Shown here in pieces: positions 1 to 6,725 of a stretch of 46,356 bases of DNA. The translations under genes and the position numbers were made by a program. The notes under the pieces were generated by a model. The model ran no database searches and was not told where the DNA came from. It saw only the letters and a list, made by a program, of their open reading frames with translations. The DNA is from a virus, in the IMG/VR virus record IMGVR_UViG_3300027747_000103, positions 1 through 46,356 of that record; one strand, given 5' to 3'. How positions within the stretch are numbered: the stretch's first letter is position 1; every line of letters starts with the position of its first letter.

Positions 1-30
1 CGAGACCAGCAAAAAAGAACGCAAGCGACC

Positions 31-58
31 TTGACATGTAACCCTCTTTGCGTAGAAT
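31..58 (+). promoter_or_regulatory. Sigma70-like early promoter
   Basis: A perfect -35 box TTGACA (31-36) is followed after 16 bases by TAGAAT (53-58), one mismatch from the consensus -10. It faces the plus-strand replication operon and would start transcription near base 65, leaving about 210 bases of untranslated leader before the first gene. The consensus form implies recognition by the host RNA polymerase. No experimental start site is known. Confidence 0.75.
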
Positions 59-83
59 GATCTGCACTGATGGCTGTCTGTGT

Positions 84-258
84 GTTAGGTGCAAGTGATA
101 CGGACAGAGGTATTAAGTTGCCTACAGAGTAACTGCACCAGCTAACGCCCCTGCTTTCTCCTTTCGGCTTTCTGGGTGGTGAGTTAGCCGAGTGACTACC
201 GCAAGTAGTCAACCCCCGACTGATTGTGGAAATGCCACTTTCGGTCTATTTGGCATTT
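84..258 (+). promoter_or_regulatory. Structured 5' leader of the early operon
   Basis: No reading frame with a plausible start fills this stretch; instead it holds several complementary segments. 84-93 can pair with 134-146 (three-base bulge). 141-146 can alternatively pair with 183-188, so these two helices are mutually exclusive. 193-199 and 205-211 form a 7-bp hairpin (TGACTAC/GTAGTCA, loop CGCAA). 230-237 and 251-258 form an 8-bp hairpin (AAATGCCA/TGGCATTT, 13-base loop) just upstream of the first ribosome binding site. It could be an attenuator, a translational control element or a protein-binding site. I do not recognise a known riboswitch class. Confidence 0.5.
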
Positions 259-275
259 GAAGGACACGAAAACGA

Positions 276-497
276 ATGACGAAAGCAGAATTTGAAGCGC
301 TGTTAAAACTACAAGACCGTCAACTATTAATGTGCAATGTTGTAAATGTTTTGCATAAAGAACAACGAGCTTTGTATTCGGCTGATGTAGTTGATAGACG
401 CATCAATGTTGTTATGACCGGTGACCCAAAGAAAACACCAACCGCCGCAGTGCAAAGTTCAATCGCAAAATACTACCGACAAAATGCAAATCATTGA
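276..497 (+). CDS. Small protein of unknown function, first gene of early operon
   Basis: This 73-residue protein has no motif I recognise. It is mixed-charge and probably helical in its N-terminal half (residues 1-35), with a basic, Lys/Pro/Thr-containing middle. The ATG at 276 follows a GAAGGA-like ribosome binding site at a long spacing of about eleven bases, directly after the second hairpin of the leader. Its 3' end overlaps the helicase start at 484 by 14 bases in another frame, which suggests translational coupling. Its position as first early gene is typical of phage regulators or host-takeover proteins, but nothing in the sequence shows such a role. Confidence 0.65.
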   Translation: MTKAEFEALLKLQDRQLLMCNVVNVLHKEQRALYSADVVDRRINVVMTGDPKKTPTAAVQSSIAKYYRQNANH

Positions 498-2025
498 TAA
501 CAAAGCATTGCTGCTTAAAGTGCGTGACCCGAGCCGCATCACGACGATCATCCCTAAGTCCAAGGCTACGGGTGAACATGAAGTGCTAGTGAAGTGGGGG
601 CTGGAGGAAGCCCAAGTTCTGCGCAACATGCAGATCAAAAATGTACCGTCACCCATTGAGTCGCAATACGAGTGGACGGGTATGTACAAACCGTTTGACC
701 ATCAGAAGGTCACATCATCATTTCTCACCATGAACCGCAGGGCGTTTTGCTTTAACGAGCAGGGCACGGGCAAGACATCAAGCGTCATTTGGGCAGCGGA
801 CTACCTACTAAATATTAAGGCGATCAAGAAGGTGCTTGTGCTGTGCCCACTGTCCATCATGTCCTCTGCATGGGAAGCTGACCTATTTAAATTTGCTATG
901 CATAGAACGTGTGCGATAGCCCATAGCTATTCAAAGGAGAAGCGCCTTGAGGCAGCGAACAGCGATGTGGATTTTGTTATCTGCAACTACGATGGCATGG
1001 AGATCATCAAAGACCACGTAAAAAACTTTGACCTCATTGTGATTGACGAGGCCAACGCGTACAAGAACGTAGCAACAAAAAGATGGAAGTTGCTTAACTC
1101 CTCTATAAGACCTGACGCTTGGGTGTGGATGCTTACAGGTACACCAGCATCGCAGTCACCGACTGATGCATACGGCCTAGCCAAGATCATCAACCCATCA
1201 GGTGTACCCAAGTTCTATGGTGCGTTCCGTGACATGGTTATGCAGAAAGTTACAGCGTTTAAGTGGCTACCCAAACACACATCAGAACAAGTGCTGCACG
1301 ATGTATTGCAGCCCGCTATACGCTTCACAAAAGAGGAATGCCTAGACCTACCGGACATGACGTATGTGACCCGCGAAATCCCGTTGACAACTCAACAGAT
1401 GCGGTACTACGAAGCCATCCGCAAGAACATGATGACCGTCGCAGCGGGCGAAGAAATAACAACTGTTAATGCAGCGGCTAACCTTAACAAGCTGCTACAA
1501 CTTTCGTGTGGCGCTGTGTACTCGGATAGTGGAGAGACCGTATCGTTTGATGCCAAGAGCCGCATGACCGCACTGCTTGAAGTGATCGAAGAAGCAAGCC
1601 ACAAGGTCATTGTGTTCGCCCCGTTTAGGCACATCATTGATATTCTTCATGAAGAATTAAAAGCCAATAGTATTAATTGTGAAGTGATACACGGAGGCAT
1701 ATCCGCGACACGCCGCACCGAAGCATTTGCCCGCTTTCAGAATGAGAAGAACCCGCAAGTGCTGGTCATCCAGCCCCAAGCCGCAGCGCATGGAGTCACG
1801 CTGCATGCGGCAAACGTAGTAGTGTGGTGGGGACCAATCACCTCTATAGAAACGTACCTACAAGCCAACGCACGTGTGCATCGTGCAGGGCAACGCAACC
1901 CCTGTACCGTGGTGCATTTGCAGGGGAGCCCAGTAGAGAAGCGCGTCTACAAGATGCTGTCTGAGAAGGTGGACATACACACCCGTTTGATTGATCTTTA
2001 TAAAAATATTGTGGAGGACACTTGA
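484..2025 (+). CDS. SNF2-like DEAD/DEAH-box helicase (superfamily 2)
   Basis: A 513-residue ATP-dependent DNA helicase or translocase. Visible motifs in order: Walker A GTGKT at 94-98 preceded by the Q-like NEQ, Walker B DEAN at 188-191, motif III LTGTP at 217-221, and motif VI with HRAGQ at 466-470, followed by a short C-terminal tail. LTGTP plus HRAGQ is typical of the SNF2 branch, and many phages encode such compact proteins in replication modules. The frame is open from 421, but I chose ATG 484 because the upstream 21 residues are unusual in composition and overlap the preceding gene heavily. No strong ribosome binding site precedes 484, so it may be read by coupling. Substrate and direction of unwinding are not known. 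Confidence 0.88.
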   Translation: MQIIDNKALLLKVRDPSRITTIIPKSKATGEHEVLVKWGLEEAQVLRNMQIKNVPSPIESQYEWTGMYKPFDHQKVTSSFLTMNRRAFCFNEQGTGKTSSVIWAADYLLNIKAIKKVLVLCPLSIMSSAWEADLFKFAMHRTCAIAHSYSKEKRLEAANSDVDFVICNYDGMEIIKDHVKNFDLIVIDEANAYKNVATKRWKLLNSSIRPDAWVWMLTGTPASQSPTDAYGLAKIINPSGVPKFYGAFRDMVMQKVTAFKWLPKHTSEQVLHDVLQPAIRFTKEECLDLPDMTYVTREIPLTTQQMRYYEAIRKNMMTVAAGEEITTVNAAANLNKLLQLSCGAVYSDSGETVSFDAKSRMTALLEVIEEASHKVIVFAPFRHIIDILHEELKANSINCEVIHGGISATRRTEAFARFQNEKNPQVLVIQPQAAAHGVTLHAANVVVWWGPITSIETYLQANARVHRAGQRNPCTVVHLQGSPVEKRVYKMLSEKVDIHTRLIDLYKNIVEDT

Positions 2026-2050
2026 CAAAGTAAAGTAGTGGCCTTATATT
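2022..2050 (+). promoter_or_regulatory. Sigma70-like internal promoter overlapping the helicase stop codon
   Basis: TTGACA (2022-2027) and TATATT (2045-2050) are separated by the optimal 17 bases. The helicase stop codon TGA (2023-2025) lies inside the -35 box. Transcription would start near 2057, about 40 bases before ATG 2098, giving the downstream replication genes their own promoter in addition to the one at 31-58. Confidence 0.72.
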
Positions 2051-2097
2051 TAGTACTGGGCACAACGACCCAACCTTTTACAAACGAAGGAGTAAGC

Positions 2098-2478
2098 ATG
2101 TCAGAACCAACCGCCGAACAATTGACGAAAATTTACGTCAAGATACGCGACAAGCGCAGAGAACTTGCAAAGCAAGACGAGGAGTTGAAAGCACAACTGG
2201 ACACAGTGAGCGGACATCTGCTTGAGATTTGCAAAACGCAAGGCGCATCTACTATCCGTACTGAATTCGGTACGGTGTCACGAAGGGTTTCCAAGAACTA
2301 CTGGACTAGCGACTGGGATTCCTTTTTCAAATTCATCAAAGAACACGATGCTTTTTCGCTGATGTTTCATCGCATCAATAGCGTAAACATGTCGCAATTC
2401 CTTGAAGAAAACCCCGATCTTCTTCCGCCGGGGCTAAACGCGGAAACAAACCAAACCATCGTAATTGTTAAAAAGTAG
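2098..2478 (+). CDS. Conserved phage protein of unknown function with N-terminal coiled coil
   Basis: 126 residues. The first 55 residues are charged and heptad-like, typical of a coiled coil. The rest includes a segment with FGTVSRR and a WDSFFKF motif and ends in a short beta-type hydrophobic strand. Similar small proteins are commonly found beside ssDNA-binding and helicase genes in environmental phages; their function is not established. The start at 2098 is set by a strong AAGGAG at a good distance. The frame extends upstream to 2038 but that part lies in the promoter region. It is followed by the next gene through a TAG stop that forms part of TAGGAG. Confidence 0.7.
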   Translation: MSEPTAEQLTKIYVKIRDKRRELAKQDEELKAQLDTVSGHLLEICKTQGASTIRTEFGTVSRRVSKNYWTSDWDSFFKFIKEHDAFSLMFHRINSVNMSQFLEENPDLLPPGLNAETNQTIVIVKK

Positions 2479-2486
2479 GAGTAACT

Positions 2487-3377
2487 ATGAGTAATGAACT
2501 CGCAATGTTGGACTTAGGTCTACCGGCATACCTTAAAGAACTGGAACTAGATGACGCAACCAAAGCCCTGATGGGTGGTAGCGGTAGTGGTGGTATGAAA
2601 CGTATCTCCATCAAGGGCGGCGTATGGCGCATGATGGTCAACGGAAAAGAAGTTGCCAAGAATGAAGATCGTGCTATGAACGTGGTCATCGTTGCCGCTG
2701 CTCCTAAAGTGTCGCGCACCTTTTATCTCAAGCAGTATTCCGAAGGTGGTGAGCCCCTTGCACCTGACTGCTGGTCTGCTGATGGTGATTTGCCTGACGC
2801 TAAAGCAAGCATGCCGCAATCTAAACGCTGCGTGGACTGCGATAAAAACTTAGCTGGTTCGGGCCAAGGCAATAGCCGCGCATGCCGCTTCAGCCAACGC
2901 ATCGCTGTTGTGCTGGGTAATGATTTGCGTGGGGATGTGTTCCAACTTACGCTTCCCGCTGGTTCTATCTTTGGTGCAGGAGAGCCGGGCAAGTGGCCTC
3001 TGCAAACGTATGCAAAGATGATTGGTGCAAAAGGTGTTCCGGTTACTGCTGTGGTTACTGAAATGCGTTTTGATACCGATAGCGCTACGCCTAAGCTGAC
3101 GTTTAAACCTATCAAGGTGCTTGACCCCGCTGACCATAAGATTGTTATTGAGCAAGGTAAGTCTGAGTCCGCTATCAAGGCTATCACTATGACCGTGGCA
3201 GAAGCGGACGGAGCCAAGGTACAACCCGAAACTAAGCCAAGTGCCCCCGCTGCTGAGCCGAAAGCTGAAACGATTCCCGAAACGGTTCCTGAGCCAACCA
3301 AGCGCAGCGCGAAGAAAGAAGAAGAGCCGGAAGCCAAAAAGGATTTGTCCAAAATCCTTGACGAGTGGGATGATTAA
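2487..3377 (+). CDS. Putative ssDNA-binding-like protein with four cysteines and acidic tail
   Basis: 296 residues. The central part (40-205) looks beta-rich. It carries four cysteines, C95, C115, C118 and C133, that could hold one zinc ion. The last 80 residues are low-complexity Pro/Glu/Lys/Ala ending in the acidic EWDD. A globular nucleic-acid-binding domain followed by a flexible linker and acidic tip is the plan of single-stranded DNA-binding proteins such as bacterial SSB or T7 gp2.5. I infer that role from this architecture and from its place between a helicase and a primase; I do not see an unambiguous OB-fold signature. TAGGAG from the preceding stop codon is the ribosome binding site. 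It could instead be a recombination mediator. Confidence 0.5.
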   Translation: MSNELAMLDLGLPAYLKELELDDATKALMGGSGSGGMKRISIKGGVWRMMVNGKEVAKNEDRAMNVVIVAAAPKVSRTFYLKQYSEGGEPLAPDCWSADGDLPDAKASMPQSKRCVDCDKNLAGSGQGNSRACRFSQRIAVVLGNDLRGDVFQLTLPAGSIFGAGEPGKWPLQTYAKMIGAKGVPVTAVVTEMRFDTDSATPKLTFKPIKVLDPADHKIVIEQGKSESAIKAITMTVAEADGAKVQPETKPSAPAAEPKAETIPETVPEPTKRSAKKEEEPEAKKDLSKILDEWDD

Positions 3378-3379
3378 TC

Positions 3380-3610
3380 ATGTCCAAGGGTTACTCACTA
3401 CTTACATCACGAGAGATCAAGGAAGCCAATCAATCTCTACTTGGTGTGCAGCTTGGAGTAATCTGCGTTAACAAGAATATACCTGTCAAAGACGTTGCTG
3501 AGTTTTTTGAAGTAAGTCGAGTAGCGGTGTATTCTTGGTTCCGAGGCAAGACAGTTGTTTCGGGTAAACACGCGGACAAAATGCACAAGTTAATTGCTAA
3601 GTTAAGCTGA
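3380..3610 (+). CDS. Small helix-turn-helix DNA-binding protein
   Basis: 76 residues. Residues about 35-57 match a Cro/XRE-type helix-turn-helix: VKDVAEFFEVSR then VAVYSWFRGK, where the second helix would lie in the DNA groove. It begins two bases after the stop of the preceding gene. A transcription regulator of the early operon, or a DNA-binding replication factor, are both plausible. An AGCTA-GGT-TAGCT inverted repeat at 3624-3636, just after its stop codon, is a candidate operator. This link is inference. Confidence 0.65.
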   Translation: MSKGYSLLTSREIKEANQSLLGVQLGVICVNKNIPVKDVAEFFEVSRVAVYSWFRGKTVVSGKHADKMHKLIAKLS

Positions 3611-3617
3611 TGGTTTA

Positions 3618-3680
3618 AGGGGAGCTAGGTTAGCTACCGAAAAGGGCGATTACCGTCACGCCCCTGCTCACTCCTTTTTT
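3618..3680 (+). promoter_or_regulatory. Hairpin-rich intergenic element before the primase gene
   Basis: The 90-base gap between the HTH and primase genes holds AAGGGGAG (3618-3625), which can pair with CTCCTTTT near 3671-3678 using two G-U pairs. It also holds an inverted repeat AGCTA-GGT-TAGCT (3624-3636) and a GGGCG/CGCCC pair (about 3644-3663). The right side ends in a run of six T. It shares an 18-of-20-base match with the early leader (145-164 against 3658-3677). It may be a partial terminator/attenuator or a protein-binding leader; direction and effect are uncertain. Confidence 0.4.
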
Positions 3681-3700
3681 GATGACGCATAAGGACGGAT

Positions 3701-6550
3701 ATGACCACGAGGAATGAGTTTCTGACTCTGGTACTCCCGCCGCTGCACGAAGGTGAGCATTACTGCGCCTTTGGCATTAAGACGGTGGACGAGAAAGATG
3801 TTGTTCGGCAAAAGTTTGTTGGCAGCATAGAGGAGATAAGCGCACGAGCAGATGCGCTGGTTGCGGAAGGATTCAATGCGTTCTTTGCTATGGCTAAATT
3901 TGGCAACCCCAAAGATGGTCGTACTACGAACAACGCGCTATTCCTTAAGTCGTTTTATATTGACCTTGATTGTGGCCCGGGTAAACCCTATGTTGACATA
4001 GGCACGGGGCTTGTTGCCTTAAGAAGTTTTTGTAAGACTACTGGACTGCCACGCCCTACGATTGTGAAGTCGGGGTTAGGTGCGCACGTGTATTGGGTGC
4101 TGGATGCAGCTATCCCCCGCAAGGAGTGGAAGCCATACGCTGACCGCCTCAAGGGGTTATGCGTTGAGCATGGGTTTGATGTTGACCCTGCCGTAACTGG
4201 CGAAGCTGCGCGGGTACTGCGTGTGCCTGAGACCTACCACGTTAAAGACCCAACGAATCCGATTTTGGTTGAGGTACTGCATACAGCGCCTACGCTGACA
4301 TTGAGCGCGGTTCAGCAGCTACTTGCCCCAAGCGACGACATACTTAAGGCACTAGAGAAATCTGAGTACCGCCGCCCAATGGATGCGGTCACGATGGCGC
4401 TTATGGGTAGCAGCCAGTCACGGTTTAAGACCATCCTTATCAAGTCGGTAGAGGGTACGGGATGTAAACAGATACTTGACATCTTTGAGAATCAAGCAAC
4501 GGTTGACGAGCCACTGTGGAGAGCGGGACTGAGCATTGCCCAGCATTGCGTTGATCGCGATAAAGCTATCCATGTAATATCCAACAAGCACCCCGAGTAC
4601 TCGGCTTACAACACAGACCGCAAGGCCAACGAGACAAAAGGCCCGTACACCTGCGAAACATTTAAAAAGTTAAATGCCAGTGGTTGCGATGGTTGTACAC
4701 ACAAGTTTACTTCTCCTATACAACTTGGTAGGGAGATTGCCGAGGCTACTGAAGCAGATAGCATCGTCATGGACTTGGAGCCTGAGACAAAAGAACTCAA
4801 GCAATTCGTTATCCCTGCGTACCCGTTCCCATTTTTCCGTGGTAAGAGCGGTGGCATCTACATCAGGGACAAGGACAAGGACGATAACGATAAAGAAGAA
4901 ATTGTTTACCCGTATGACTTTTATGTAGTCAAGCGCATGCAAGACCCTGATTTGGGTGAGACGTTGTTACTGCGACTGCACTTGCCGCAGGACGGTGTAC
5001 GGGAATGGATTATGACGTTGCCCAATGTCCTGTCTAAAGAAAAGTTTATCGGGACTGTGGCTTCGTTTGGTGTAACCGCATTGGGTAAGAAGCAGGATTC
5101 CTTAATGTTCTACATAACTAAATGGGTGGAGACCCTTCAAATGAATTCAAAAGCAGAAAAAGCACATCGCCAGTTTGGCTGGATTGAGGACGAGTCGGGC
5201 ATCATTGTTGGCGATAGAGAAGTACGCGCCATTGAGACGGTATATAGCCCGCCATCCGCACCTACGCTGCCACTGGTTCCGCTGTTCCAAGTTAAAGGCG
5301 ACTTTCACGTATGGAAAGAAACGATCAACGCGTATGCTAGACCGGGCATGGAGTGCAGAGCGTTTGCCTTCTTCATGGGGTTTGGCACATTGCTGATGAA
5401 GTTCACCAACTTGGACGGGTTCTTACTCAACTTGGTAAGCCGCGAGTCAGGTTCGGGCAAGACCACAATCTTGCAAGCTATCAACAGTATCTACGGCAGG
5501 CCCAAGGAATTACTGCTATCCCCTAAAGATACATACAACTCCCGCATGAGCCGTCTTGGCGTGATGCAAAGTTTTGCGGTGACGATGGATGAGATAACAA
5601 ATATGTTACCTGACCAAATGTCTAATCAAGTGTACGACGTTACTTCGGGTCGTGGCAAAAACCGCATGAAGCAGCACGATAACGCAGAGCGTAGGAACGA
5701 CACCAAGTTTCAGACTGGCCTTATTACTTCGTCTAATCGTTACATTACCGATGCACTGCTGTCTATAAAGGGATTCCCTGATGGGGAACTAAAACGTATT
5801 TTAGAGATCAACATAAAGCCCGATCCGTTTGACGATGCGACATGGGCACGTGAACACTTTGGTAAGTTGATGAACAATTATGGGCATGCCATTGAGCCGT
5901 TCTGTCAGGCAATAGTTTCGCAGCTACCGATGGTCAAAGAGAAGCTATCTGAAATGCAGGCACGGATTGAGCGCATTGGGGAGATTAAGAACGCCGAGCG
6001 TTATTGGGCGTTGATGGCTTCCCTTGCTATGACTGGCGGCGCGATTGCTAAGCAGCTTGGACTGCACGACATTCCAATCAAGCCGGTTTTTGACTACTCC
6101 ATTGAGTTAATTAAGGAGACCCGTGTACGTAACCGCGAGTACATGTTTGACAGTGATGACTTCTTGGGCGGCTTCTTGCAACGGCATTTCAACGAAATCT
6201 TGGTTATCAACGGTACTAAGGACGGACGCACTGGACTAGATAGCGGGCCGGTTAAGGAACCACGGGGCGCGTTGACTGCGCGGTATGAGCCGGATACCAA
6301 AATGCTATACGTTGTAACCCGTAGCTATCGTGAAGATTGCGGTAAAAACTTTACCAGCTATGAGGACTCGCTGGCTCCATACCGTAAGAGCGGCGCGTTA
6401 GTCGGGCAGAAGAAGAAGCGTATGACTGCTGGCACGACTGCTAACACCCAAGCACCAGTAAATGCTCTGTGCTTTGACACGACTAAGCTGGAGTTCTTTA
6501 ATGAGAACGTACTGCTAAGTGAAGATTCTGAACCTACCCCTGCTGATTGA
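3701..6550 (+). CDS. Primase-helicase fusion (AEP-type primase plus P-loop helicase)
   Basis: 949 residues. The N-terminal third resembles archaeo-eukaryotic-type (PrimPol/RepB-like) primases: FYIDLD with acidic D88 and D90, then SGLGAH with H129. A middle region holds several Cys and His (near SGCDGCTH) that may bind zinc. The C-terminal half resembles DUF927-type or D5-like superfamily 3 helicases, with Walker A GSGKTT at 584-589 and a Walker-B-like MDEIT about 50 residues later. Such fusions prime and unwind at phage replication origins. The start ATG 3701 follows AAGGA at good spacing. No DNA polymerase gene is visible here, so that enzyme must be elsewhere in the genome or come from the host. 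The exact family of the helicase half is less sure than the overall assignment. Confidence 0.82.
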   Translation: MTTRNEFLTLVLPPLHEGEHYCAFGIKTVDEKDVVRQKFVGSIEEISARADALVAEGFNAFFAMAKFGNPKDGRTTNNALFLKSFYIDLDCGPGKPYVDIGTGLVALRSFCKTTGLPRPTIVKSGLGAHVYWVLDAAIPRKEWKPYADRLKGLCVEHGFDVDPAVTGEAARVLRVPETYHVKDPTNPILVEVLHTAPTLTLSAVQQLLAPSDDILKALEKSEYRRPMDAVTMALMGSSQSRFKTILIKSVEGTGCKQILDIFENQATVDEPLWRAGLSIAQHCVDRDKAIHVISNKHPEYSAYNTDRKANETKGPYTCETFKKLNASGCDGCTHKFTSPIQLGREIAEATEADSIVMDLEPETKELKQFVIPAYPFPFFRGKSGGIYIRDKDKDDNDKEEIVYPYDFYVVKRMQDPDLGETLLLRLHLPQDGVREWIMTLPNVLSKEKFIGTVASFGVTALGKKQDSLMFYITKWVETLQMNSKAEKAHRQFGWIEDESGIIVGDREVRAIETVYSPPSAPTLPLVPLFQVKGDFHVWKETINAYARPGMECRAFAFFMGFGTLLMKFTNLDGFLLNLVSRESGSGKTTILQAINSIYGRPKELLLSPKDTYNSRMSRLGVMQSFAVTMDEITNMLPDQMSNQVYDVTSGRGKNRMKQHDNAERRNDTKFQTGLITSSNRYITDALLSIKGFPDGELKRILEINIKPDPFDDATWAREHFGKLMNNYGHAIEPFCQAIVSQLPMVKEKLSEMQARIERIGEIKNAERYWALMASLAMTGGAIAKQLGLHDIPIKPVFDYSIELIKETRVRNREYMFDSDDFLGGFLQRHFNEILVINGTKDGRTGLDSGPVKEPRGALTARYEPDTKMLYVVTRSYREDCGKNFTSYEDSLAPYRKSGALVGQKKKRMTAGTTANTQAPVNALCFDTTKLEFFNENVLLSEDSEPTPAD

Positions 6551-6719
6551 GTGGCATAAGTTCCAACCGGGCACATCTTTCTTTGTGCCTTGTTTAGAGC
6601 GCAAGCCTGTGGAAAACTTTATTTTACAAGAAGCCAAACGGCTTGGGCTTAGCGTTGTTTGTAAACGAGTTATTGAGAACAAAGTCTTTGGTGTACGTGT
6701 CTGGCGCAATGAGGATTAA
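6519..6719 (+). CDS. Small protein of unknown function, last gene of the plus-strand operon
   Basis: 66 residues starting with GTG and overlapping the primase-helicase 3' end by 32 bases in another frame. It is a compact alpha/beta-looking protein with alternating hydrophobic residues and many Lys/Arg/Glu, and no motif I recognise. AAGTGAAG upstream gives only a weak ribosome binding site, so expression may depend on coupling to the primase gene. Its stop codon lies in the palindrome shared with the convergent minus-strand gene. Confidence 0.6.
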   Translation: MKILNLPLLIEWHKFQPGTSFFVPCLERKPVENFILQEAKRLGLSVVCKRVIENKVFGVRVWRNED

Positions 6720-6725
6720 TCCTCA
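6710..6725. repeat. 16-bp perfect palindrome spanning two convergent stop codons
   Basis: TGAGGATTAATCCTCA is its own reverse complement. The plus gene ends GAG GAT TAA and the minus gene also ends GAG GAT TAA, so both proteins end in Glu-Asp and the two TAA codons overlap in TTAA. No U-rich intrinsic terminator is visible here, so transcripts from both sides may run into each other. Confidence 0.9.

Noticed and set aside
2723-3352. 209-residue minus-strand open frame within the ssDNA-binding-like gene
   Set aside because: Opposite the operon direction, Ser/Ala-rich mirror composition, no upstream signals.
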